A stretch of DNA of 64,000 nt from Salinimicrobium nanhaiense. GTDB lineage: Bacteria > Bacteroidota > Bacteroidia > Flavobacteriales > Flavobacteriaceae. Under the pieces are notes generated by a model. That model saw only the letters and a program-made list of their open reading frames with translations, was not told the origin of the DNA and did not search any database. Below are positions 17,663 through 25,246 of this stretch, piece after piece. The position numbers and the translations under genes are program-made. The stretch spans positions 186,001-250,000 of the forward strand of contig JAAVJQ010000001.1 in NCBI GenBank assembly GCA_012038135.1, read 5' to 3'. The stretch's first letter is position 1. Each line of letters begins with the position of its first letter.

Positions 17663-17778
17663 CTGTTTTTAATGTGGTGCTGCCTGTAAATTTCAATTGA
17701 TCTTAATTCTAAAAGATCTGTGCGACCTGTTGATCATAATTTAAATTCCTGTATTAGCTACTGCAGCCGATTTATGAT

Positions 17779-17786
17779 TAAGTTTG
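17779..17786 (+). promoter_or_regulatory. -7 promoter box TAAGTTTG that fixes the EamA start
   Basis: Exact TAnnTTTG, 17 bases upstream of the ATG at 17804. The open frame continues upstream to 17720, but an initiation site there would lie outside the transcript, so the ATG at 17804 is preferred. Confidence 0.55.
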
Positions 17787-17803
17787 CACAGCAAATTTTC
17801 TGC

Positions 17804-18748
17804 ATGAGTCAGGCCAAAAATCCCCTTTTTATCATCCTTGCCTTTTTCGCGATCTATGTGATCTGGGGATCTACATATCTGCTTAATAAGATCGCGGTTT
17901 CTGAACTTTCTCCCTTTATGCTGGCATCAATTCGGTTTACCCTGGCTGGTTTGCTCATCTTTAGTATTAGCAAGTTCATGGGAAAAAGTTTGCGGCTTAC
18001 CCGGGCACAATTTTTCAATACCGTCATTGCAGGTTTCCTGTTCCTGGCCTTCGGAAATGGCGTAGTGGTTTGGGCTTTAAGATTTGTCGATAGCGGATTT
18101 GCAGCTTTAGTGATCTCGGCTCAACCCCTGGCAGTACTGTTGTTCATGCGGATTTTTGAAGGGAAGAAGATCCTGCCCATGTCTATGGTGGGAGTTGCAC
18201 TGGGATTGATAGGGATCTATCTTCTGGTAAGCCAGAAAGAAGTGACCTCTCAGGAAAATTCAATCCTGGGGATCATCATGATCTTTGCCTGCCTCCTTAG
18301 CTGGTCCTACGGAAGTCTTTTCGTGGGAAAGGCGAATTTACCGACCAATCATTTCGTTAACACCGGATACCAGATGTTCACCGCCGGAATTATTTTAGGC
18401 GTTGCCAGTGTTGCTTTCGACGAACCCTGGCTACACCCTACTAAGTGGAGCACCCCTGTATTATGGTCTATGTTGCTGTTGATCATTTTTGGAAGCATTG
18501 TGGCCTTTACAGCTTTTAATTATTTACTAAAGATCGTCTCTCCCGAAAAGGTTGCAACTTCCACGTATGTAAATCCCGTAATCGCAATGATCCTGGGATG
18601 GTATTACCTGGAGGAGCAGATCACTACCCAATCGGCCATTGCGGCTGCAGTACTTCTATCCGGGGTTTACTTTATCAATACAAAAAAGAAGCTGGTAGTA
18701 TTGTCGAGATTCACAACCCGGGCTTCAGAAGAAACAGAAAATTTATAG
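17804..18748 (+). CDS. EamA/DMT family permease
   Basis: An inner-membrane drug/metabolite transporter of about 314 residues with ten hydrophobic segments in two EamA repeats; the first starts FIILAFFAIYVIWGSTYLLN, with the conserved SELSPFMLASIRF loop, and the second at ILGIIMIFACLLSWSYGSLF. I take the start at 17804 (MSQAKNPLF) because a promoter box lies within the longer frame. Substrate unknown; the family exports amino acids, metabolites or drugs. Monocistronic. Confidence 0.88.
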   Translation: MSQAKNPLFIILAFFAIYVIWGSTYLLNKIAVSELSPFMLASIRFTLAGLLIFSISKFMGKSLRLTRAQFFNTVIAGFLFLAFGNGVVVWALRFVDSGFAALVISAQPLAVLLFMRIFEGKKILPMSMVGVALGLIGIYLLVSQKEVTSQENSILGIIMIFACLLSWSYGSLFVGKANLPTNHFVNTGYQMFTAGIILGVASVAFDEPWLHPTKWSTPVLWSMLLLIIFGSIVAFTAFNYLLKIVSPEKVATSTYVNPVIAMILGWYYLEEQITTQSAIAAAVLLSGVYFINTKKKLVVLSRFTTRASEETENL

Positions 18749-18821
18749 CATATTTTAGAAGGGTTTTTCAGAAAGAGCACAAGGGACCTGAATAATTTGG
18801 AATTCCTTCACTATTCAAAAA

Positions 18822-18845
18822 AAATCCGCGCTAAATCGCGGATTT
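18822..18845. terminator. Bidirectional terminator between convergent genes
   Basis: Perfect 9-bp stem AAATCCGCG / CGCGGATTT with a six-base loop, flanked by A-rich and T-rich sequence, midway between the permease stop and the aldehyde dehydrogenase stop. It can serve both. Confidence 0.85.
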
Positions 18846-18873
18846 CCTTTCATTAAATATTTGAATTGCAATT

Positions 18874-20433
18874 TTATAAATCAAACTTGATCCCCTGTGC
18901 CAATGGTAATTCAGTAGTGTAATTTATCGTATTAGTTTGTCGGCGCATATAGATCTTCCAGGCATCTGAACCTGATTCCCTGCCGCCACCGGTTTCTTTT
19001 TCACCTCCAAAGGCGCCACCAATTTCAGCTCCCGAAGTACCAATGTTTACGTTAGCAATTCCGCAGTCAGAACCTTCCACAGAAAGGAATCTTTCCGCTT
19101 CCCTAAGATTATTGGTCATGATCGCAGAAGATAATCCCTGCTTTACTCCATTTTGAAGAGCAAGTGCGTTTTCGAGATCCCCGCTGTACTTCATAAGATA
19201 TAGTACAGGTGCAAAAGTCTCATGCTGCACGATCTCATATTCGTTCTTAGCTTCGGCGATTGCCGGCTTTACATAGCAGCCACTTTCATAGCCTTGTCCT
19301 TCCAGCACTCCGCCTTCCACGATAACCTTACCGCCTTCTTCTACCACTTTATCTAATGCAGCCTGATAATTTTTTACGGCATCCTTGTCGATAAGCGGCC
19401 CGACATGATTGTTCTCATCCAGCGGATTTCCTATGCGCAGTTGCTTGTAAGCCGCTACAATAGCGTCTTTAACTTTGTCATAGACATCTTCATGAACAAT
19501 GAGTCTTCTCGTGGAAGTACAACGTTGGCCGCAGGTTCCTACCGCTCCAAAAACGGCACCTATGACAGTGTTTTTAATATTGGCATCGGGAGTAACGATG
19601 ATGGCATTATTTCCGCCTAGCTCCAATAAAGATTTACCTAACCTCGCAGCTACTGCCTGGGCAACGATCTTCCCCATTCTTATGGAACCAGTAGCCGAAA
19701 CCAAAGGCACACGCTCATCTGTTGTGAGCATTTCTCCCACTTTATAGTCTCCGGTTATTAAACAGGAAATCCCTTCAGGCAAACCGGCATCTTTGAAAAC
19801 ACGGGCCGCAATACTTTGGCAGGCAACCGAAGTAAGCGGCGTTTTCTCTGATCCTTTCCACACGCAGACGTCCCCGCAAACCCATGCAAGGGCAGTATTC
19901 CATGACCAAACGGCCACCGGAAAGTTAAAAGCCGAAATGACTCCCACTATTCCAAGGGGATGGTACTGTTCATACATCCTGTGACCCGGCCTTTCAGAAT
20001 GCATGGTAAGTCCATGCAGCTGCCTGCTCAATCCTACTGCAAAATCACAGATATCGATCATTTCCTGCACCTCTCCAAGACCTTCCTGGTAAGATTTTCC
20101 CATCTCATAAGAGACCAGTTTTCCCAGAGGCTCCTTAAGTCGTCGCAACTCATCATTAAATTTTCGTACTATTTCTCCTCTTTGCGGGGAAGGCATGGAC
20201 CTCCAGGTTTTAAAAGCTTCCGCAGCAGTTTCTATTACTTGATTATAATCTTCTTTGGTAGTGGATTTTACTTTTCCAATTAAAGCTCCGTCAACCGGAG
20301 AATAGGAATCAATCACCTCTCCGTTAGAAAACCATTCCTGGCCGGTTGAGGTTCCGTTATTTACCTGGTCCACATTTAGACCCAGGTCTTTTAAAGCTTG
20401 ATTTATTCCAAATTTTTCAGCTATTGAACTCAT
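18874..20433 (-). CDS. Aldehyde dehydrogenase, ALDH7/antiquitin-like
   Basis: A 519-residue NAD(P)-dependent aldehyde dehydrogenase. Seen: FNFPVAVWSWNTALAW and KGSEKTPL (cofactor pocket), ATGSIRMGK, the general-base segment ELGGNNAIIV, and GQRCTSTRRL with the catalytic Cys. The TSTRR context and length match ALDH7 (alpha-aminoadipate semialdehyde dehydrogenase, antiquitin). The gene upstream on the same strand encodes 3-hydroxyanthranilate dioxygenase, 78 bp away, so a role in tryptophan or lysine breakdown is plausible; the true substrate is not fixed by sequence. Confidence 0.92.
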   Translation of the reverse strand: MSSIAEKFGINQALKDLGLNVDQVNNGTSTGQEWFSNGEVIDSYSPVDGALIGKVKSTTKEDYNQVIETAAEAFKTWRSMPSPQRGEIVRKFNDELRRLKEPLGKLVSYEMGKSYQEGLGEVQEMIDICDFAVGLSRQLHGLTMHSERPGHRMYEQYHPLGIVGVISAFNFPVAVWSWNTALAWVCGDVCVWKGSEKTPLTSVACQSIAARVFKDAGLPEGISCLITGDYKVGEMLTTDERVPLVSATGSIRMGKIVAQAVAARLGKSLLELGGNNAIIVTPDANIKNTVIGAVFGAVGTCGQRCTSTRRLIVHEDVYDKVKDAIVAAYKQLRIGNPLDENNHVGPLIDKDAVKNYQAALDKVVEEGGKVIVEGGVLEGQGYESGCYVKPAIAEAKNEYEIVQHETFAPVLYLMKYSGDLENALALQNGVKQGLSSAIMTNNLREAERFLSVEGSDCGIANVNIGTSGAEIGGAFGGEKETGGGRESGSDAWKIYMRRQTNTINYTTELPLAQGIKFDL

Positions 20434-20511
20434 TCTTGTTGTTGTTTTAATATGTATTTGTTTGGATAACTGCGAATATAATGAATTTAGAGCGGAAAGC
20501 TTTCCGCAGAC

Positions 20512-21033
20512 CTACTCCGGCTTTTCCATCACCGTTCCACAATTGTTGCAGGTGCGTAATTCCTCACTACTATAGAAATGATTGAAATGTTTCTGAAAAT
20601 CATTTTCAATGTTGTTGAGCGGGAAATAAACCTCGTAAAGTTTATTGTTGCAATTTTCGCAGAACCACAGTAAACCGTCCTTTGCGTTAAGATCTGCCCT
20701 TTTTCGCTCCACCACAATGCCTATTGAGCCGGCAGTTCTCTCGGGAGAATGAGGAACCTTTCCGGGATTGAGATACATATCTCCGGGCCCGAGTTCAAAA
20801 GTCCTTTTTTCACCCTCTTCCTGGATGTGAACTTTGATGTTTCCCTCCAATTGATAGAACAACTCTTCGGTTTCATTATAGTGATAATCCTTTCTCGAAT
20901 TCGGTCCGCCCACCACCATTACAATATAGTCCTGGCCTTCGGGATAAATACTTTTATTGCTAACGGGCGGTTTAAGACTCTTCCGGTTTTGAGCGATCCA
21001 TTGGTTAAGATTAAAAGGTTTTGCTATTGACAT
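20512..21033 (-). CDS. nbaC: 3-hydroxyanthranilate 3,4-dioxygenase
   Basis: A 173-residue cupin enzyme that opens the ring of 3-hydroxyanthranilate in the kynurenine pathway, leading to quinolinate for NAD synthesis or to further catabolism. Seen: KDYHYNETEELFYQLEG (iron-binding His and Glu), GDMYLNPGKVPHSPERT (third His), and two C-terminal Cys pairs, CENCNNKL and CNNCG, the rubredoxin-like iron site found in bacterial forms. Length is standard. Other kynurenine genes are not in this window. Confidence 0.95.
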   Translation of the reverse strand: MSIAKPFNLNQWIAQNRKSLKPPVSNKSIYPEGQDYIVMVVGGPNSRKDYHYNETEELFYQLEGNIKVHIQEEGEKRTFELGPGDMYLNPGKVPHSPERTAGSIGIVVERKRADLNAKDGLLWFCENCNNKLYEVYFPLNNIENDFQKHFNHFYSSEELRTCNNCGTVMEKPE

Positions 21034-21151
21034 CTTTGAAGTTTTAGAAGCTTAAAATTACGGATTCTTTTTCTGAAGACGGCCGCTTCGGAAGCTACTT
21101 GCTGCTGAATCCTCGTTTTTCCTTAACTTTCCTGCTGAAAACTTAAATCCT

Positions 21152-22231
21152 ATGAAAAAATTACTTCTCCTTTTTGCCCTTTTTGGCACCCTTGCATGTA
21201 ATAATGCTGCCGAAGAAAAAGCCGTAAATCCTGAAACTTCCGAAACAACTTCAGAAGAAAAAGATACTGTTCCAAATTTCGGAATTGTGATCCACGGTGG
21301 CGCCGGCACTATTCTCAAGGAAAACATGAGCGATTCTCTTGAAAAAGAATACAAAGCAAAGCTTGAAGAAGCTATAAGAGCGGGTCATGCAGTACTTGAA
21401 AGTGGAGGGACTTCACTTGAAGCCATCGAGCAGGCCATTAATATCATGGAAAATTCGCCACTTTTCAACGCTGGAAAGGGAGCTGTATTTACAAATGCCG
21501 AAACCAATGAACTCGATGCTGCGGTTATGGACGGAAAAACGCTTAATGCCGGTGCGGTTGCCGGAGTCACTACCGTGAAAAGCCCAATAGACCTTGCCAT
21601 CGCTGTAATGAACAAGTCAGAACATGTGATGATGATAGGAAAGGGAGCCGAAACCTTTGCTGAAGAGCAAGGGATGGAGATTGTAAATCCTGAATATTTC
21701 TATACCGAAAGCCGCTTTCGCGGTCTTCAGCGAATTAAGAAGTCGGAAAAAACCCAACTGGATCATGATCAAAAAACGGCATTTTTTGATCCTTATATCA
21801 AAGACTCCAAATATGGTACTGTAGGTGCTGCCGCCCTGGACAAACACGGAAATCTTGCTGCAGGAACCTCTACGGGAGGAATGACCAACAAAAGATGGGG
21901 ACGTGTAGGAGATGTTCCTGTGATTGGCGCAGGTACTTATGCTAATAACAAAACCGCTGCCATATCGGGTACGGGATGGGGAGAGTTCTTTATTCGTGGT
22001 GTAGTCGCCTATGATATTTCTGCACTTATGGAATATAAGGGATTGTCTCTGCAGGAAGCTGCCCGGGAGGTGATACAAAATAAAAACGTGGAACTGGGTG
22101 GAAACGGCGGAATCATTGCCATAGACAACAAGGGAAATGTGGCCATGGAATTCAATACTGCCGGAATGTACAGAGCAAAAATGAATAAAAACGGTGAACT
22201 GGAAATAGGGATTTACGGGGAGAACGAATAA
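21152..22231 (+). CDS. iaaA: Isoaspartyl peptidase/L-asparaginase, Ntn-hydrolase type
   Basis: A 359-residue type III asparaginase. A lipoprotein-like signal (FALFGTLACNNAAEE, Cys near 16) is followed by an acidic linker and the enzyme: VIHGGAGTI at about 47, LFNAGKGAVFTN, then SKYGTVGAAALDKHGNLAAG, where autoproteolysis before Thr would create the catalytic N-terminal Thr of the beta subunit, and GTSTGGMTNK. It hydrolyses Asn and beta-aspartyl dipeptides, here probably in the periplasm. Downstream sequence contains a possible remnant resembling its C-terminal codons. Confidence 0.93.
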   Translation: MKKLLLLFALFGTLACNNAAEEKAVNPETSETTSEEKDTVPNFGIVIHGGAGTILKENMSDSLEKEYKAKLEEAIRAGHAVLESGGTSLEAIEQAINIMENSPLFNAGKGAVFTNAETNELDAAVMDGKTLNAGAVAGVTTVKSPIDLAIAVMNKSEHVMMIGKGAETFAEEQGMEIVNPEYFYTESRFRGLQRIKKSEKTQLDHDQKTAFFDPYIKDSKYGTVGAAALDKHGNLAAGTSTGGMTNKRWGRVGDVPVIGAGTYANNKTAAISGTGWGEFFIRGVVAYDISALMEYKGLSLQEAAREVIQNKNVELGGNGGIIAIDNKGNVAMEFNTAGMYRAKMNKNGELEIGIYGENE

Positions 22232-22252
22232 TAAGTGTGAAATCTACTTTCA

Positions 22253-22285
22253 AACTTTGGCAAAGTTCGATACTTTGCCAAAGTT
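22253..22285. repeat. Perfect intergenic hairpin AACTTTGGCAAAGT
   Basis: A perfect 14-bp inverted repeat (AACTTTGGCAAAGT / ACTTTGCCAAAGTT) with a five-base loop, 22 bp after the asparaginase stop. No T-run follows on the plus strand, so it is not a typical intrinsic terminator. Each arm is itself nearly palindromic. It may act as a transcript end or be a copy of a dispersed repeat. Confidence 0.8.
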
Positions 22286-22324
22286 GAAGTCAGATTATGA
22301 TATTCTTAGAACCTGAGAGATTCT

Positions 22325-22372
22325 ACCATCCATGAATACAAAGAAGGTGAACTTGACATAGGAAACTACGGA
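22325..22372 (+). pseudogene. Possible remnant of an asparaginase 3' end
   Basis: Bases 22333-22372 resemble the last codons of the asparaginase gene at 22183-22227: the protein ends NKNGELEIGIYGE, and this segment reads YKEGELDIGNYGE in one frame. I estimate about 80 percent identity over roughly 45 bases with a two-base insertion. There is no start codon and the frame continues only about 30 codons to a stop. Either a decayed tandem copy or chance; the match is short. Confidence 0.35.
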
Positions 22373-22514
22373 GAAAAATTTACCGGTAAAAAGATAGAAA
22401 GCTCCTCCAGTCAGCGTCTTCTATTACTAAAATATCCCCCCTAAAAAAAGTCTTAGCTTATCTTAACACCTTTTCGGCAGGATACACCTGCTTAATTTTT
22501 AACAAAAATTTAAG

Positions 22515-22556
22515 GTTCTTTTAGTTCTGAATACTCCGAACTAAATTGTAATTTTG
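22515..22556 (+). promoter_or_regulatory. Promoter of remnant-pldA unit with GTTC-N19-GAAC operator
   Basis: The -7 box TAATTTTG lies at 22549-22556. Upstream, GTTC at 22515-22518 and GAAC at 22538-22541 form an inverted pair 19 bases apart, ending seven bases before the box. The same arrangement, with the same spacing, stands upstream of the GbsR/MarR-type regulator at 23607, as does the preceding TTTAACAAA. An additional inverted pair TTAGTTC / GAACTAA (22521-22527, 22538-22544) exists only here. Confidence 0.6.
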
Positions 22557-22580
22557 CAGCTTCGTAAATTTAGAAGCACA

Positions 22581-22667
22581 ATGGACCAGGAAATTCAGAG
22601 GAAGAACTTAATAAAGGAACTGGGAGTCCAAAGTTTAGCTGTCTCCTCCAAAATCAGACTTTTATGA
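22581..22667 (+). pseudogene. Truncated copy of the efflux regulator N-terminus
   Basis: A 28-codon open frame encoding MDQEIQRKNLIKELGVQ and a short unrelated end. Twelve of the first 17 residues are identical to the regulator at 23607 (MDLEIERRNLIEELGVH), and the upstream promoters are also homologous. After residue 17 the sequence has lost bases relative to the intact gene and soon stops. Its TGA overlaps the pldA ATG (ATGA). It is a gene fragment that could now act as a translated, coupled leader for pldA. Confidence 0.75.
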
Positions 22668-23500
22668 AGTTTTTCACTGGAATGCTTTTGATCTTCCTGA
22701 TCTTTAGCAGTAATATTTTCGCCCAAAGATTGTCAAGGCAACAGGTGCAGGATACCATTTCTAAAATTCCTGCTTTTTCCATGTATGAAGATAATCTTTT
22801 TATTACGGGAGTTCCCCTGAACAAGGACATCAGTACAGAGACGGCCGATGCGAAATACCAGATCAGTTTTAGGCAACTGCTTACCCGAAATGCACTGCCG
22901 CTGGACTCTTACCTCTTCCTTACTTACACTCAAAAAGCATTCTGGAATGTCTATCGTTTTTCCAGTCCCTTCGAAGAAATAATTTTCAATCCCGGAATCC
23001 ATTTATCCAAACCCATCTTTGACAGTGAAGATAAAATTATTGGTACGGCATTCTTGAAGGCCGAACATCAATCCAATGGCCGGGATTCCATCTACTCCCG
23101 AAGCTGGAACAATGTTTCCCTTAGCTTCCACGTAAGAATCCTGGAAAAAACCACCGTTGCTGTAGAAGCGTGGCTTCCTTTCCGGTACGAAGAAGACAAC
23201 CCAGACCTCATGGACTACCTGGGGTATGGGGAAGTAAACATTCTTCAGGAATTTGAACAGGACAAGATAGAAGCAGAGCTTATGCTCCGGAAAGGTTCAG
23301 AAAAAGGAGCACTGAGACTACGATTTTTCTACAGGCCCTTTAAGATAGAAAATCTCTTTCTTATGGCAGAATGGTTTAATGGATATGGGGAAGAATTAAT
23401 TAGCTACGACGCTTTTACCAATATGGTTCGGGTAGGATTTGTGTTGCGCGCTCACGAACTCAATTTTCTTAAACCGGCTCCTCGACTTACCAGCCAGTAA
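22664..23500 (+). CDS. pldA: Outer-membrane phospholipase A1 (OMPLA)
   Basis: A 278-residue outer-membrane beta-barrel phospholipase. Signal peptide MKFFTGMLLIFLIFSSNIFAQ (cleaved after about 20; shown here in part as LLIFLIFSSNIFAQ). Catalytic His and Ser lie in EHQSNGRDS, with the Asn in SRSWNN, in the same order and spacing as E. coli PldA; YTQKAFWNVY, SSPFEEI and DNPDLMDYLGYGE also match. It hydrolyses phospholipids misplaced in the outer leaflet. It begins inside the stop of a truncated regulator gene, whose promoter probably drives it. The next operon is a separate unit. Confidence 0.92.
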   Translation: MKFFTGMLLIFLIFSSNIFAQRLSRQQVQDTISKIPAFSMYEDNLFITGVPLNKDISTETADAKYQISFRQLLTRNALPLDSYLFLTYTQKAFWNVYRFSSPFEEIIFNPGIHLSKPIFDSEDKIIGTAFLKAEHQSNGRDSIYSRSWNNVSLSFHVRILEKTTVAVEAWLPFRYEEDNPDLMDYLGYGEVNILQEFEQDKIEAELMLRKGSEKGALRLRFFYRPFKIENLFLMAEWFNGYGEELISYDAFTNMVRVGFVLRAHELNFLKPAPRLTSQ

Positions 23501-23543
23501 GAGCCTTGTCTTCCAGTCCAAATAATTTTAACAAAGAATTAAA

Positions 23544-23584
23544 GTTCTATTGGTTTTGTAAATTCAGAACTAAGCGTATTTTTG
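23544..23584 (+). promoter_or_regulatory. Promoter and candidate operator of the efflux operon
   Basis: The -7 box TATTTTTG lies at 23577-23584, 22 bases before the regulator ATG. GTTC (23544-23547) and GAAC (23567-23570) form an inverted pair with a 19-base gap just upstream, identical in layout to the paralogous promoter at 22515-22556. An autoregulatory site for the adjacent regulator is inferred. Confidence 0.6.
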
Positions 23585-23606
23585 CGGCTTCATTTAAAAA
23601 AATGGA

Positions 23607-24095
23607 ATGGATTTAGAAATTGAACGAAGGAATTTGATTGAAGAGCTGGGAGTGCACATGGAAAGGAAAAATTTAGCTCCTCTGGCGGCCCGTATTATGG
23701 CTACTCTTATTCTTTCGGGAAAGAAAGGGGTGACTTTTGATGAACTGGTTAATGATCTTCAAGCCGGAAAAAGCAGCATTTCTACTCATTTGGATCACTT
23801 ACAACAAACCTCCCGGGTTGAATATTTCACCAAACCCGGAGATCGTAAACGCTATTTTATCACCAATCCCGATTTACTCATCAACATGATAAATGAGATG
23901 GTGGAGAAGTGGGAACATGAAAAAAGAATTCATGCCAGTATAAAAAATTATAAGCAAAAATGTAATACTGTGGCAAAAGAAAACCATGGCTACTGTTTTG
24001 ACCTGGAGTTCCAGGAGAATTACCTCACCTTCCTGGAGGAAATTATTGCTTCAGTAAAAAAGTTTAAAATAAAAATTTCCAAGAAAAACAATTAA
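23607..24095 (+). CDS. GbsR/MarR family transcriptional regulator of RND efflux
   Basis: A 162-residue winged-helix regulator. Residues about 20-90 form the DNA-binding domain (LAPLAARIMATLILSG, then FDELVNDLQAGKSSISTHLD as helix-turn-helix and PGDRKRYF as wing), followed by a coiled helical dimerisation tail. This arrangement fits GbsR-type MarR relatives that repress efflux pumps. It is the first gene of an operon with adaptor, pump and outer-membrane channel, 23 bp ahead of the adaptor. A partial second copy with its own promoter lies 1 kb upstream. Confidence 0.88.
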   Translation: MDLEIERRNLIEELGVHMERKNLAPLAARIMATLILSGKKGVTFDELVNDLQAGKSSISTHLDHLQQTSRVEYFTKPGDRKRYFITNPDLLINMINEMVEKWEHEKRIHASIKNYKQKCNTVAKENHGYCFDLEFQENYLTFLEEIIASVKKFKIKISKKNN

Positions 24096-24118
24096 CACTA
24101 ATAAGAAGAGCAACAAAG

Positions 24119-25237
24119 ATGAAAAGATTTAGTTATTTGGGTTTAATATTAGGTTCTTTCCTTGTAATGTCCTGTGGAGAAAGCAATGAAGGTAGACCGA
24201 CAGCACCAGGTGCAGCTCCATATCCGGTTATAGAGGTTCCAGAAAGAACGGTCACCGGTTACACCACATATCCTGTTTCACTTGAAGGGACAGTAAGTAG
24301 TGCTGTAAGGGCAAAAGTTCCGGGATACATCACCGCTGTATTAGTAGATGAGGGAGAACAGGTGAGAAAGGGACAGGCCCTATTTAGACTTGAAACAGAA
24401 TCTCTCTCCCAGGAGGCCGAGGCCGCCCGTGCAAATGTTAGTGCAGCACAGGTGGAAGTCGATAAATTGAAACCTCTAGTTGAAAAGAATATTATTAGCC
24501 CTGTACAATTGCAAACTGCAGAAGCACGCCTTCAGCAAGCTAAAGCAGGTCTCAACAGTATCACTGCAAACATTGGTTATGCCACAATAAAAAGTCCGGT
24601 GGACGGAAATGTGGGAGCTATCAATTTTAGACAAGGGGCCCTGGTAAGTCCTGGTGATCCTATGCCTTTAACCACAGTTTCGGATATTGATGAGGTATAT
24701 GCCTTCTTTTCAATGAATGAAAGCGAGTATTTGAATTTTATACAAAATGCCGAAGGAGAAAGTACTCCAGAGAAATTAAAAAACATGCCTCCTGTCGAGC
24801 TGGAACTGGTAAATGGACAGCTCTATCCTGAAAAAGGAGAGATACAAACCGTGACCGGAATTGTGGACAGGACAACCGGAACTATAGGTTTTAGAGCCGA
24901 GTTTCCCAACCCGAACGGTCTATTATTTAGCGGTAATAGCGGGAGAATAAGAATCCCAAAAACATATGAAAATGTTCCGGTAGTACCACAGGTTTCTACT
25001 TATGAACAACAGGGGAAACTTAACGTATATGTCGTACAGGGAGACACTGTTGCTGTTTTAAGAACTATCAATGAAAGAGACAGGGTTAACAATTTGATCG
25101 TTGTAGAATCTGGTTTGAAACCTGGAGAAAAGATCATAGCCCAGGGAGTTGCAAGGGTACGCAACGGAATGCCTATTCAACCTCAACCCGTTCCCTTTGA
25201 CAGTATCGCCAATACATTACAACCAGTATTTAAATAA
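24119..25237 (+). CDS. RND efflux periplasmic adaptor (membrane fusion protein)
   Basis: A 372-residue lipoprotein adaptor that bridges the inner-membrane pump and outer-membrane channel. The lipobox is FLVMSCGES (Cys near 19). The lipoyl half-motif VPGYITAVLVDEGEQVRKGQ and a coiled-coil hairpin (EAEAARANVSAAQVEVDKLK, about 100-150) are followed by the second lipoyl half (YATIKSPVDGNVG) and beta-barrel domains. It lies between the regulator and the pump, 9 bp before the latter. Confidence 0.93.
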   Translation: MKRFSYLGLILGSFLVMSCGESNEGRPTAPGAAPYPVIEVPERTVTGYTTYPVSLEGTVSSAVRAKVPGYITAVLVDEGEQVRKGQALFRLETESLSQEAEAARANVSAAQVEVDKLKPLVEKNIISPVQLQTAEARLQQAKAGLNSITANIGYATIKSPVDGNVGAINFRQGALVSPGDPMPLTTVSDIDEVYAFFSMNESEYLNFIQNAEGESTPEKLKNMPPVELELVNGQLYPEKGEIQTVTGIVDRTTGTIGFRAEFPNPNGLLFSGNSGRIRIPKTYENVPVVPQVSTYEQQGKLNVYVVQGDTVAVLRTINERDRVNNLIVVESGLKPGEKIIAQGVARVRNGMPIQPQPVPFDSIANTLQPVFK

Positions 25238-25246
25238 GAAGAGAAG

